A DNA stretch of 32,003 nucleotides from CAKRJP01 sp963597615 (GTDB lineage Bacteria; Bacillota; Clostridia; Lachnospirales; Lachnospiraceae), in the NCBI GenBank assembly GCA_963597615.1, contig CAVBQS010000001.1:1-32003 (forward strand), given 5' to 3'. The notes under the pieces are model-generated. The model did not search any database. It worked only from the letters and a program-made list of their open reading frames with translations, and was not told the origin of the DNA. Position numbers and translations under genes: made by a program. Each line of letters begins with the position of its first letter. The first letter of the stretch is position 1. Shown piece by piece: positions 9,246 to 17,308 of this stretch.

Positions 9246-9380
9246 ATGAAGATGACATTCCAGCCAAATAAAAGACATAGATCCAAAGTTCATGGATTTA
9301 GAAAGAGAATGAGCACAGCAGGTGGAAGAAAAGTACTTGCTAGCAGAAGAGCTAAAGGAAGAAAGAAATTATCAGCTTAG
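9246..9380 (+). CDS. rpmH: 50S ribosomal protein L34
   Basis: This gene encodes the 44-residue ribosomal protein L34, a very basic peptide of the large subunit. The sequence starts MKMTFQPNKRHRSKVHGF, then has RKRMSTAGGRKVLASRR and a lysine/arginine-rich end, matching the family over its full length. An AAGGAGG ribosome site lies about eight bases before the ATG. It is the first gene of the rightward operon, next to rnpA as in most bacteria. Confidence 0.97.
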   Translation: MKMTFQPNKRHRSKVHGFRKRMSTAGGRKVLASRRAKGRKKLSA

Positions 9381-9406
9381 GCCGCATGTATGTGGCCTTT
9401 TCTTCT
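9380..9406 (+). terminator. Weak terminator or attenuator between rpmH and rnpA
   Basis: A 7-bp hairpin (GGCCGCA with TGTGGCC, one G-U pair, four-base loop) begins at the last base of the rpmH stop and is followed by TTTTCTTCT. Its position suggests partial termination, giving more L34 than RNase P protein. This is inference from the fold. Confidence 0.55.
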
Positions 9407-9453
9407 ATACTTTTTTAAATGAGAAGAAGGATCACATAGATAGGAGAAGGTAG

Positions 9454-9789
9454 ATGAAATATTCCGAGTCACTAAAAAAGAATAAAGATTTTCAGCAGGT
9501 ATACAGGAGGGGAAAGTCCTACGCCAACAGATATTTGGTGATGTATATCCTGGAGAATCATCTGAATAAGAACAGACTGGGAATTTCCGTTAGCAAAAAA
9601 GTAGGAAACAGTATCGTACGTCATAGATTAGCCAGACTGATCAGAGAAAGTTACAGACTGCAAGAAGATCGATACAGATGTGGAATAGATATAGTTGTAA
9701 TAGCAAGAATAGGCGCCAAAGAAAAACCATATAAAGACATTGACGGCGCAATGCTCCATCTGGCAGGTCTTCATAATATTATAGATTAG
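9454..9789 (+). CDS. rnpA: Ribonuclease P protein component
   Basis: This is the protein cofactor of RNase P, which removes the 5' leader of pre-tRNAs together with the catalytic RNA. The 111-residue basic protein has the family pattern: an N-terminal FxxVYRRGKSY segment, LGISVSKKVGNSIVRHRLARLIRES (the conserved basic helix) and a C-terminal DIVVIAR strand. The usual RNR core is RHR here. A GGAG ribosome site lies before the ATG at 9454. The stop overlaps the ribosome site of yidD, so the two are probably coupled. Confidence 0.95.
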   Translation: MKYSESLKKNKDFQQVYRRGKSYANRYLVMYILENHLNKNRLGISVSKKVGNSIVRHRLARLIRESYRLQEDRYRCGIDIVVIARIGAKEKPYKDIDGAMLHLAGLHNIID

Positions 9790-9802
9790 GAGTCGCGTAA
9801 TT

Positions 9803-10015
9803 ATGAAAAGGTTTCTGATAGGGTGTATAAGGTTTTATCAGAAGTATTTATCGCCCCTTAAGGGAGGGCCTACTTGTAAATATTATCCTACATGCTCCTG
9901 CTATGCCATTGAGGCAGTAGAAAAGCACGGAGTGATTAAGGGAAGTGGCCTGGCAGCATATCGTATATTACGTTGTAATCCTTTCTCAAAGGGCGGGTAT
10001 GACCCGGTCCCTTGA
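9803..10015 (+). CDS. yidD: Membrane protein insertion efficiency factor YidD
   Basis: This 70-residue protein belongs to the YidD family, which helps membrane protein insertion and is encoded between rnpA and yidC in many bacteria. The family signature is seen in order: YQKYLSPL, CKYYPTCSCYAIEAVEKHG, then ILRCNPFSKGGYDPVP. The amphipathic N-terminus probably binds the inner face of the membrane. The ribosome site AGGAG overlaps the rnpA stop. Confidence 0.94.
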   Translation: MKRFLIGCIRFYQKYLSPLKGGPTCKYYPTCSCYAIEAVEKHGVIKGSGLAAYRILRCNPFSKGGYDPVP

Positions 10016-10054
10016 TGTTATGACACAAAAAAATTGAATATGGAGGAATTGATT

Positions 10055-11137
10055 ATGACACCAAGTTTACTTACTGCGGCAAACTGGCCCATCGTAGGAC
10101 AGTTGTGTTGGATCCTAGGTAAGGTAATGAACTTTATCTATCAGACCTTGGACAGTACGTTACCCAGTGATGCAGGATTGGTTGGTCTTTCTATTATCAT
10201 TTATACCATTTTGGTATATACTCTTATGCTTCCTCTTACGGTGACACAGCAAAGATCATCTCGAATGACAGCTGCTATGAATCCGGAGATAAAGGCGATT
10301 CAGAAGAAGTATAAAGAGAAGAGTAAGGGAAGATCCTTAGATCAGGCTGCTACTCTGGCTCAGCAGGAAGAAATTCAGCAGGTTTACGATAAGTACGGTG
10401 TATCTATGATGGGAGGATGCCTTCCGCTATTGATTCAGATGCCCTTACTTTTTGCCTTGTACCCAGTCATTTATAATATCCAGGAGTATGTGCCGGCAAT
10501 GAAGAATGCACCGGCTATTGTAAATACATTCCTTACAATCCCGGATATGACAGTATCACCAACAACCTTGATCAAGAATGCGGGAAGTTATGATTTACCG
10601 GCAGTTGTCATTATCATTACAGCAATTTTGCTTCCTGTATTATCTGGTGCAACCCAGTTTGCAAGTATCAAATTGTCTCAGGCCATGAGCGGACAAAATG
10701 AGATGATGAAGGATAATCCAATGGCTAGTTCTATGAACAGCATGATGATTACCATGCCTTTATTCTCAGTCTTCATGGTATTTACATTACCTACCGGTAT
10801 CGGTGTTTACTGGATTGTTAGTGCAGTTGTACGTATTGTACAGCAGGTGGTAATCAACAAGCATTTGTCTAAGATGTCTTTGGAAGAGTTGGTTGAGAAG
10901 AACAAAGAGAAGGCTGCTAAGAAGAAACAGCAAAGAGGCGAGAAAGCTGATCGTATCAATGCTATGGCTCAGCAGAATACAAAGACTCTCAGCAAGTCAG
11001 CATCCAAGGTTAATGTAAAAGATACCAAGGAAAAAGAGGCCAAGGTTGAGGAAGCTAAGAATAAGGCACAGAATGCGAAAGCAGGAAGCCTTGCATCGAA
11101 GGCAAACATGGTCAAAAAATTTAATGAGAATAATTAG
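10055..11137 (+). CDS. yidC: Membrane protein insertase YidC/Oxa1 type
   Basis: YidC inserts membrane proteins alone or with SecYEG. The 360-residue product has several hydrophobic segments, an early one (about 11-30), one at about 43-63, and later ones around MMGGCLPLLIQMPLLFALYPV and LFSVFMVFTLPTGIGVYWIVS. An arginine in LPLTVTQQRSSRM is placed like the groove arginine of the family. No lipobox is seen at the N-terminus. The C-terminus is a long Lys/Glu/Ala-rich tail, as in ribosome-binding YidC forms. The frame is open from a TTG at 10034, but the ATG at 10055 is preferred because GGAGG lies eight bases before it. Confidence 0.95.
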   Translation: MTPSLLTAANWPIVGQLCWILGKVMNFIYQTLDSTLPSDAGLVGLSIIIYTILVYTLMLPLTVTQQRSSRMTAAMNPEIKAIQKKYKEKSKGRSLDQAATLAQQEEIQQVYDKYGVSMMGGCLPLLIQMPLLFALYPVIYNIQEYVPAMKNAPAIVNTFLTIPDMTVSPTTLIKNAGSYDLPAVVIIITAILLPVLSGATQFASIKLSQAMSGQNEMMKDNPMASSMNSMMITMPLFSVFMVFTLPTGIGVYWIVSAVVRIVQQVVINKHLSKMSLEELVEKNKEKAAKKKQQRGEKADRINAMAQQNTKTLSKSASKVNVKDTKEKEAKVEEAKNKAQNAKAGSLASKANMVKKFNENN

Positions 11138-11149
11138 GGGGCGGCTATC

Positions 11150-12049
11150 ATGGAATTTATTACAGTATCAGCAAAGAATGTTGAAGATGCAATTACTGAA
11201 GCACAAATCCAGTTAGGCGTAACAAGAGATCATCTGGATTATGAAGTAATTGAAAAGGGTAGTGCAGGATTCTTAGGAATCGGCATGAAGCAGGCGGTGA
11301 TCAAAGCTAGAAAGAAAGAGGAAGAACCTGTCGTAGAAGAAGCAGTTGTTGAAGAAACAAGCAAAGAGGTTGAAGTAAAAGAAGAGCTTAAGACAGAGGA
11401 AAACTCTACTGTTAAAGAAGAAAAAGAAATTAAAAAGGATACAAAGAAAGAAGAAAAGCTACATAAGAGCGAAAAGTATCCTGAAAAGAAGTTTGATAAG
11501 TCTTCTAAGAAGAGAGCTCCTAAGAAAGAATATACAAAGGAAGCTCCTGTAAAGAAGGAAGTAGAACTTGCAAAAGTAGAAGATGTCACCATTGAAGCTT
11601 GTGAGAAATTTATTTATGATGTATTACATGCAATGGATATGGGAGATGTTAAGGTAATTTCTAAGGTAGATGAAGAGGGAGCCCTTGCAATTAATGTTGA
11701 GGGTGAGAATATGGGAATCCTTATTGGTAAGAGAGGACAGACCTTAGATTCTCTTCAGTATTTAACCAATCGTGTAGCTAATAAAACACAGACCGGTTAT
11801 GTTCGTGTAAAGTTAGATACAGAGAATTATAGAAGCAGAAGAAAAGATACTCTTGAAAATCTTGCAAGAAACATTGCAAGTAAGGTAAAGAAGACAAGAA
11901 GAACTGTTTCTCTTGAACCTATGAACCCGTATGAGAGAAGAATCATTCATTCTACCTTGCAGGCAGATCCTGCAGTAGCAACACACAGTGAAGGTGAAGA
12001 GCCTTACAGAAAAGTAGTTGTTACCTATGTACGCAACAGAGATAAATAA
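11150..12049 (+). CDS. khpB: RNA-binding protein KhpB (Jag/EloR)
   Basis: KhpB/Jag is a cytoplasmic RNA-binding protein linked to cell elongation and division control, usually encoded after yidC. The 299-residue product has the Jag-N domain (about 1-52, with GSAGFLGIG), a charged Lys/Glu-rich linker (about 53-145), a KH domain with the GxxG loop LIGKRGQTLDSLQYL, and a C-terminal R3H domain (NPYERRIIHSTLQ). The linker is longer than the shortest family members and of low complexity. The gene starts 12 bases after yidC with a G-rich ribosome site, and a hairpin follows its stop. Confidence 0.93.
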   Translation: MEFITVSAKNVEDAITEAQIQLGVTRDHLDYEVIEKGSAGFLGIGMKQAVIKARKKEEEPVVEEAVVEETSKEVEVKEELKTEENSTVKEEKEIKKDTKKEEKLHKSEKYPEKKFDKSSKKRAPKKEYTKEAPVKKEVELAKVEDVTIEACEKFIYDVLHAMDMGDVKVISKVDEEGALAINVEGENMGILIGKRGQTLDSLQYLTNRVANKTQTGYVRVKLDTENYRSRRKDTLENLARNIASKVKKTRRTVSLEPMNPYERRIIHSTLQADPAVATHSEGEEPYRKVVVTYVRNRDK

Positions 12050-12063
12050 AATGAATTTGTAAG

Positions 12064-12092
12064 GGGAGCCGTCAAAAGCTCCCTTTATGTTT
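12064..12092 (+). terminator. Likely terminator after khpB
   Basis: GGGAGC (12064-12069) pairs with GCTCCC (12078-12083) around an eight-base loop and is followed by TTTATGTTTATAATT. The T run is interrupted, so termination is probably partial and mnmE may receive some read-through. Confidence 0.6.
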
Positions 12093-12151
12093 ATAATTGT
12101 TTATAAAATAATGAATTAGTAAAGAAAAATGGATAAAGGGGAGGAACTCGC

Positions 12152-13546
12152 ATGCTGAAAAATATAGATACCACCATTGCTGCAATCTCTACTGCAATGA
12201 GCAGTTCCGGTATAGGAATTGTCCGGATGAGCGGTAGCCAGGCAGTAGAAATTGCGGACCGAGTTTATATGAGTAAATCGAATAAAAAGCTTGGTGAACA
12301 GAAGACTCACAGCATTCATTACGGCTATATAGCCGATGAAGAGGAGACTATTGATGAAGTCTTAGTAATGCTTATGAGAGGCCCTCATACCTACACAGGA
12401 GAGGATACAGTGGAGATTAACTGCCATGGTGGTGTCTTCGTTATGAAGCGGATTTTGGAGGTTCTAATTAAGAATGGTGCAAGGCCTGCTGAACCTGGAG
12501 AATTTACAAAGAGAGCCTTCCTAAATGGCAAGATGGATCTTTCCCAGGCTGAGGCTGTGGGAGACTTAATTGTTTCTCAAAATGAGTATGCCCTTCAAAG
12601 TTCTATTCAACAGCTGAAAGGCAATGTTAGAAATAAAATTACTGAAATTAGAAGTAAAATAATTTACCATACTGCCTTTATAGAGACGGCACTAGATGAT
12701 CCGGAACACATCAGTGTGGAGGGATATGGAGAGACTTTAAAGCTGGTAGTGGAAGAATTATTACTGGAGGTTTGTTCCCTTCTTAATAGTTGCGAGGATG
12801 GAAGAATCATCAAGGAAGGTCTAAAGACTGTTATATTAGGAAAGCCAAATGCTGGAAAGTCGTCGCTTTTAAATTTACTTGTAAAGGAAGACCGGGCTAT
12901 TGTGACGGATATTGCAGGAACTACCAGAGATACTCTTGAGGAACATATTAATCTACAGGGGATTTCCCTTAATATTATAGATACTGCAGGAATAAGGGAA
13001 ACTGGTGATTTGGTAGAACAAATTGGGGTAGATAAAGCCAAAGAACAGGCGGAATTGGCGGATTTGATTCTCTATGTGATAGATGCTTCGGTGCCTTTAG
13101 ATGACAGTGATAAAGAAATATTTGAGTTAATTGAGAATAAAAAAACTATATTACTCTTAAATAAGACGGATTTGGAAACTGTGGTAAGTAGAGAAGAATT
13201 AGAAAGTAATGAAAAAATTTCCAAAGATATTAAAATAATAGAATTCTCTGCAAAACAACAAAACGGGGTAGAAGAATTAGAAGAGACTATTAAGAATATG
13301 TTTTTTGCAGGAAATCTTGCATTTAACAACGAAATCTATATTACCAATGTAAGACATAAGACAGCCCTTAAGGAAGCAAAAGAAGCTCTTGAAAAAGTAA
13401 TGGAGAGTATAGAGATGGGAATGCCGGAGGATTTTTATTTCATTGATCTGATGGATGCATATGAATTGCTAGGAAATATTACAGGAGAAACGATAGGAGA
13501 AGATTTGGTAAATGAGATATTCAGCAAATTCTGTATGGGAAAATAA
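12152..13546 (+). CDS. mnmE: tRNA uridine-5-carboxymethylaminomethyl modification GTPase MnmE
   Basis: MnmE works with MnmG to modify the wobble uridine (U34) of certain tRNAs, using GTP, a folate derivative and FAD. The 464-residue product has the N-terminal folate-binding domain (about 1-118), a helical domain split by the G domain, and G motifs GKPNAGKS (230-237), AGTTRD (255-260), DTAG (277-280) and NKTD. It ends in CMGK (461-464), the conserved C-x-G-K tail with the catalytic cysteine. GGGGAGG lies before the ATG. The end overlaps mnmG by 35 bases, so translation is likely coupled. Confidence 0.97.
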   Translation: MLKNIDTTIAAISTAMSSSGIGIVRMSGSQAVEIADRVYMSKSNKKLGEQKTHSIHYGYIADEEETIDEVLVMLMRGPHTYTGEDTVEINCHGGVFVMKRILEVLIKNGARPAEPGEFTKRAFLNGKMDLSQAEAVGDLIVSQNEYALQSSIQQLKGNVRNKITEIRSKIIYHTAFIETALDDPEHISVEGYGETLKLVVEELLLEVCSLLNSCEDGRIIKEGLKTVILGKPNAGKSSLLNLLVKEDRAIVTDIAGTTRDTLEEHINLQGISLNIIDTAGIRETGDLVEQIGVDKAKEQAELADLILYVIDASVPLDDSDKEIFELIENKKTILLLNKTDLETVVSREELESNEKISKDIKIIEFSAKQQNGVEELEETIKNMFFAGNLAFNNEIYITNVRHKTALKEAKEALEKVMESIEMGMPEDFYFIDLMDAYELLGNITGETIGEDLVNEIFSKFCMGK

Positions 13547-15416
13547 AGATGCATATGATGTTGTTGTAATAGGAGCTGGACATGCTGGCTGCGAGGCAGC
13601 TTTAGCTTGTGCAAGACTTGGGTGTAAGACTATAGTGTTCACGGTGAGTGTGGATAGCATTGCCCTGATGCCTTGTAATCCTAATGTAGGAGGAAGTTCC
13701 AAGGGACATTTGGTAAGGGAGTTAGATGCCTTAGGCGGAGAGATGGGGAAGGTTATTGACCAGACATTTATCCAATCTAAGATGTTAAATAAGTCCAAGG
13801 GACCGGCAGTTCATTCCCTAAGAGCCCAGGCTGATAAGGCAAGTTATAGTAGAACTATGAGACAGGTTCTAGAAAATCAGGAAAACTTGGAAGTGAAGCA
13901 GGCAGAGGTTGTAAATATCCTGACGGAAGATAATAAGATTACAGGAGTGCAGACTTACTCCGGTGCTATTTATAGGTGCAAGGCGGTGGTACTTTGTACA
14001 GGGACCTATCTGCGTGCCAGATGTATTTACGGAGATGTTAGTAATCATACAGGGCCAAATGGCTTGCAGGCGGCAAATTATCTTACAGATTGTCTGAAAG
14101 AGTTGGGCATAAAAATGAACCGATTTAAGACAGGAACCCCGGCCCGTATTGATAAAAATTCCATTGACTTTAGTAAGATGGAAGAGCAGTTTGGAGACGA
14201 GAGGGTAGTTCCATTTTCTTTCACTACAGATCCAGAAAGTGTTCAAAAAGACCAGGTATCGTGTTGGCTTACTTACACGAATTTAAAAACCCACGAGATT
14301 ATAAAAAATAATCTGGATCGGTCCCCTCTTTACTCTGGAATGATCGAAGGAACTGGTCCAAGATATTGTCCTTCTATAGAAGATAAGGTTGTAAAATTTT
14401 CTGATAAAGATAGACACCAGGTTTTCATAGAACCAGAAGGACTTAATACTAATGAAATGTATATTGGAGGTATGTCAAGTTCTCTTCCCGAGGATGTACA
14501 GTATGAAATGTACAGAAGTGTGGCAGGACTTGAGAATGCAAAAATTGTAAGAAATGCTTATGCTATAGAATATGATTGCATCGATGCAAGACAGTTAAAA
14601 CCTTCATTAGAATTTAAAAATATCCAGGGGATGTTTAGTGGAGGACAGTTCAATGGAAGTTCCGGTTATGAAGAGGCGGCAGCCCAGGGCTTATTGGCTG
14701 GTATTAATGCCGCAAGAAAACTTCATGGACAGGAGCCGGTTGTAATCGACAGGTCTCAGGGATATATTGGAGTACTTATTGATGATCTTGTTACAAAAGA
14801 AAGTCATGAGCCATATCGAATGATGACCTCCAGAGCAGAGTATCGTTTGCTGTTAAGACAGGATAATGCAGATCAGAGACTTACCAAATTAGGACATGAG
14901 ATTGGCCTTATCTCTGATGAAAGATATGAGAGATTAAAAGAGAAGGAAGCTTTGATTGCATCAGAGATAGAAAGACTAAAAAATGTTTATGTAGGAACCA
15001 GCGAAAAGGTACAGGATCTTTTAAAGGAGCAGGGCAGTGCTTTATTAACATCAGGAACTACCTTGGCGGAACTTATACGCAGACCGGAACTTGGGTATAA
15101 GATTTTGGAAGATGTGGATAAAACTCGTCCAAACTTGCCAGAATGTTTAAAAGATGAAGTAATCGAGCAGGTGGATATTTCTATAAAATATGAAGGCTAT
15201 ATTTCCAGACAGTTGCGACAGGTGCAACAATTTAAGAAGTTGGAAAATAAGAAAATACCTGCAGATCTTAATTATGATGAAGTGAGTAGTCTGCGCTTAG
15301 AGGCTGTTCAGAAGTTGAAAGAATATCGTCCGGAATCTATTGGACAGGCATCGAGAATATCAGGAGTATCCCCGGCGGATATATCAGTCTTGCTGGTGTA
15401 TTTAAGCTCAAAATAA
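13512..15416 (+). CDS. mnmG: tRNA uridine-5-carboxymethylaminomethyl modification enzyme MnmG
   Basis: MnmG is the FAD-binding partner of MnmE in modification of tRNA wobble uridine. The 634-residue protein has the Rossmann motif YDVVVIGAGHAGCEAA (GAGHAG at 21-26), the PCNPNVGG and GPRYCPSIEDK family blocks, the GGQFNGSSGYEEAAAQG block and a helical C-terminal MnmE-binding domain. The ATG at 13512 lies inside mnmE. No other ATG occurs before the Rossmann fold and AGGAGA precedes it, so this start is preferred. Confidence 0.97.
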   Translation: MRYSANSVWENKDAYDVVVIGAGHAGCEAALACARLGCKTIVFTVSVDSIALMPCNPNVGGSSKGHLVRELDALGGEMGKVIDQTFIQSKMLNKSKGPAVHSLRAQADKASYSRTMRQVLENQENLEVKQAEVVNILTEDNKITGVQTYSGAIYRCKAVVLCTGTYLRARCIYGDVSNHTGPNGLQAANYLTDCLKELGIKMNRFKTGTPARIDKNSIDFSKMEEQFGDERVVPFSFTTDPESVQKDQVSCWLTYTNLKTHEIIKNNLDRSPLYSGMIEGTGPRYCPSIEDKVVKFSDKDRHQVFIEPEGLNTNEMYIGGMSSSLPEDVQYEMYRSVAGLENAKIVRNAYAIEYDCIDARQLKPSLEFKNIQGMFSGGQFNGSSGYEEAAAQGLLAGINAARKLHGQEPVVIDRSQGYIGVLIDDLVTKESHEPYRMMTSRAEYRLLLRQDNADQRLTKLGHEIGLISDERYERLKEKEALIASEIERLKNVYVGTSEKVQDLLKEQGSALLTSGTTLAELIRRPELGYKILEDVDKTRPNLPECLKDEVIEQVDISIKYEGYISRQLRQVQQFKKLENKKIPADLNYDEVSSLRLEAVQKLKEYRPESIGQASRISGVSPADISVLLVYLSSK

Positions 15417-15482
15417 TAAAAATAAAGCATGCTATATAATTTGATGCAGACTGGTTTTATATCTTGATTTGGAGGTTGGCTT

Positions 15483-15508
15483 ATGGATTTTACATAAGAA
15501 AAATCCAT
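15483..15508 (+). repeat. Hairpin overlapping a four-codon open frame downstream of mnmG
   Basis: ATGGATTTT (15483-15491) is an exact inverted repeat of AAAATCCAT (15500-15508), with an eight-base loop. GGAGG at 15471-15475 is at normal distance from the ATG inside the left arm, which would encode only Met-Asp-Phe-Thr. It may be chance or a small regulatory fold; no function is claimed. Confidence 0.45.
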
Positions 15509-15526
15509 GAATATTGTAAGAATTAG

Positions 15527-15589
15527 TTATCCACATTACGTAATTGTTTTGGTGAAAATATCACCAATTTTTCATGGACATGTGGATAA
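15527..15589. other. Inverted pair of perfect DnaA boxes around a hairpin
   Basis: TTATCCACAT (15527-15536) and ATGTGGATAA (15580-15589) are perfect inverted DnaA boxes. Between them TTGGTGA (15549-15555) pairs with TCACCAA (15561-15567). Both dyads share the same centre, base 15558. The 289-base gap between mnmG and rsmG thus carries a symmetric candidate DnaA site about 6.5 kb from the main origin cluster. Confidence 0.7.
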
Positions 15590-15633
15590 GATGCAATTGG
15601 CTATTAGAAAAAATAGATAGAAATATACCAAAA

Positions 15634-15688
15634 TATAAGATGATACAAGATAAAGTGATGATATAAGAAAATACAAGAAAATATAAGA
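15634..15688. repeat. Phased AT-rich heptamers before rsmG
   Basis: The heptamer TAYAAGA occurs at 15634, 15644, 15662, 15672 and 15682, that is with steps of 10, 18, 10 and 10 bases. The stretch has almost no C and lies just after the paired DnaA boxes and just before rsmG. Spacing near one helical turn is suggestive of a melting or protein-binding element. Confidence 0.5.
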
Positions 15689-15705
15689 TATTATAGGAAT
15701 AAAAG

Positions 15706-16422
15706 ATGAATGAAAATTTGTTAAAAGATAAGGCAAAAGAGATTGGAATAGAACTTTCAGAACTTCAAATTGATCAGTTCAATAAATTCTACCAGTTGAT
15801 GGTAGAGTGGAATAAGGTGATGAATCTTACTGGGATCACTGAATATGATGAGGTTGTGGAAAAACATTTTATTGATAGTTTGTCCCTTGTGAAGGTAATA
15901 GATATCAATAAAATTAATAGTGTAATTGATGTAGGAACAGGAGCGGGCTTTCCTGGTATTCCCCTAAAAATTGCTTTTCCACATTTAAATATTACTCTCC
16001 TAGATTCCTTAAATAAGAGAATTAAATTTTTAAATGAAGTAATTAGCGAAACAGGATTGGAGAATATCTCTACTATTCATGGAAGAGCAGAAGACTTTGC
16101 AAAGCAAGAAAAATACAGAGAACAGTATGATCTGTGTGTATCGAGAGCTGTAGCAAACCTTGCAACTCTCAGTGAATATTGTTTACCATATGTAAAAGTA
16201 GGAGGACGGTTTGTTTCCTATAAATCAGGAGAAATTGATGAGGAAGTAGAAAGTAGTACGACCGCTGTTAAAGTTTTAGGTGGAAAAATCAATAAGATAG
16301 AAAAATTCCAGTTACTGGGAACAGATATAGGAAGGTCCTTTGTTAATATAAAAAAGGTAAAAAATACAGGAAAGAAATTCCCGCGTAAGGCTGGTTTACC
16401 CTCGAAGGAACCAATTAAATAA
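15706..16422 (+). CDS. rsmG: 16S rRNA (guanine-527-N7)-methyltransferase RsmG
   Basis: RsmG (GidB) uses S-adenosylmethionine to methylate G527 of 16S rRNA; its loss in other species gives low-level streptomycin resistance. The 238-residue product has the family N-terminus (YQLMVEWNKVMNLTGI), the SAM-binding loop DVGTGAGFPG (75-84), the LLDSLNKR and VSRAVANL blocks and a basic C-terminus (RKAGLPSKEPIK). The ribosome site is weak (AGGAA). Unlike the close mnmE-mnmG pair it is separated from mnmG by 289 bases with DnaA boxes. The extended parS palindrome after the stop probably ends its transcript. Confidence 0.96.
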   Translation: MNENLLKDKAKEIGIELSELQIDQFNKFYQLMVEWNKVMNLTGITEYDEVVEKHFIDSLSLVKVIDINKINSVIDVGTGAGFPGIPLKIAFPHLNITLLDSLNKRIKFLNEVISETGLENISTIHGRAEDFAKQEKYREQYDLCVSRAVANLATLSEYCLPYVKVGGRFVSYKSGEIDEEVESSTTAVKVLGGKINKIEKFQLLGTDIGRSFVNIKKVKNTGKKFPRKAGLPSKEPIK

Positions 16423-16462
16423 AAGTAAGTTTTGATATAATTTCGATGTATAAAAAAGAATG

Positions 16463-16498
16463 AGCTAATGTTTCACGTGAAACATTAGCTTATTTTTT
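16463..16498 (+). promoter_or_regulatory. parS: parS site embedded in a terminator-like hairpin
   Basis: TGTTTCACGTGAAACA at 16469-16484 is a perfect match to the bacterial parS consensus bound by ParB. The symmetry extends six bases on each side (AGCTAA/TTAGCT), giving a 28-base palindrome at 16463-16490, followed by TATTTTTT. The same DNA can therefore load ParB and act as the intrinsic terminator of rsmG. Confidence 0.93.
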
Positions 16499-17258
16499 GC
16501 TTTGCGTGTTATAAAGGTGATAAATAGTAATGAGAAAAAATACTATGCTATGTATAATAAAATGATATGCAAAGATGACTTGTTTATGATAAAAGAGGGA
16601 GAGAAGTGGAAAAGTGAGGGTGATGAGGAAAAATGGAATGAAAAAAGATGAGACGATTTGTGGTTAGATAATGGTTTTGTTTTGTGGATAAAAAAAGAGG
16701 ATAAATAAAATGAGTAATAGAAAATGTAACGGTCTGACTGTGAAATTTGAATTTGCCACTTGGTGGATGATTCTTACTTGAAGGCATCTGTTTTATGTTT
16801 TTGAAATAAAAGTGTTTAGCATAGGCGGGTTTTTAATGGTGATTATGATTTTGTCAAAGCATGGATGGATTGCTATTGAAAAAATGAAATAGAAAATAAT
16901 GGAGAAATAAATATGTAGCTAGAATAAAGAAGAGAAAATTGAATTGAAAAAAAGTTGAGAATGAATAGAAGAGATAAGAGGTTGGAGCAAAAATGGAAAA
17001 AGATGAAGCAGAAATAGAAAGGTAAAGTTGAGACGAAAAGGAATTAAAGAATAGGGAAGTTCTATATCATACGAAATAATATAGAAAACAATTATAACCT
17101 CTTGAAGCTACAAGAATGTTTGATAGTATCTGTCTTGGAAATAGATAATGGAATTGAGTTAGATATTGCTGTGATATCGGCTTAAACTAATAGTTCATGT
17201 ATACTTGAACAACAAAAAACATTATAAAATAGGCATTTTTAGCATATCGTTGAATTTA
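16499..17258. other. Gene-poor AT-rich stretch upstream of parA
   Basis: No convincing gene is seen here on either strand. There is one perfect DnaA box (TGTGGATAA, 16683-16691), a 23-codon open frame at 16710-16781 without a good ribosome site, and a tract at about 16876-17060 that has only four C in 185 bases on the plus strand. An interrupted inverted repeat GTTCA...TGAAC lies near 17192-17209. The stretch may include decayed genes or serve as spacer between segregation sites. Confidence 0.6.
16683..16691. promoter_or_regulatory. Isolated perfect DnaA box
   Basis: TGTGGATAA is an exact DnaA box on the minus strand orientation. It lies alone in the gene-poor region between two parS sites. 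It could titrate DnaA or be chance. Confidence 0.5.
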
Positions 17259-17274
17259 TGTTTCACGTGAAACA
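17259..17274. promoter_or_regulatory. parS: parS site upstream of parA
   Basis: TGTTTCACGTGAAACA is a perfect 16-base parS palindrome. It lies 28 bases before a promoter-like -10 for parA, so ParB bound here could also affect parA transcription. Confidence 0.95.
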
Positions 17275-17299
17275 TTTTGTAGATATGCTCTTCTAAAAG

Positions 17300-17308
17300 T
17301 GCTATAAT
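17300..17308 (+). promoter_or_regulatory. Extended -10 promoter candidate for parA
   Basis: TGCTATAAT is an exact extended -10 element (TGnTATAAT). No good -35 is seen, which is usual for this promoter type. It would give a leader of about 200 bases before parA. Confidence 0.6.

Noticed and set aside
10034..10054. TTG start for YidC
   Set aside because: The extension contains the GGAGG ribosome site that serves the ATG at 10055.
16584..16787. A 67-codon minus-strand frame in the gene-poor region
   Set aside because: Low-complexity Ser/His/Phe-rich product from the complement of a purine-rich tract, with no ribosome site and no family resemblance.
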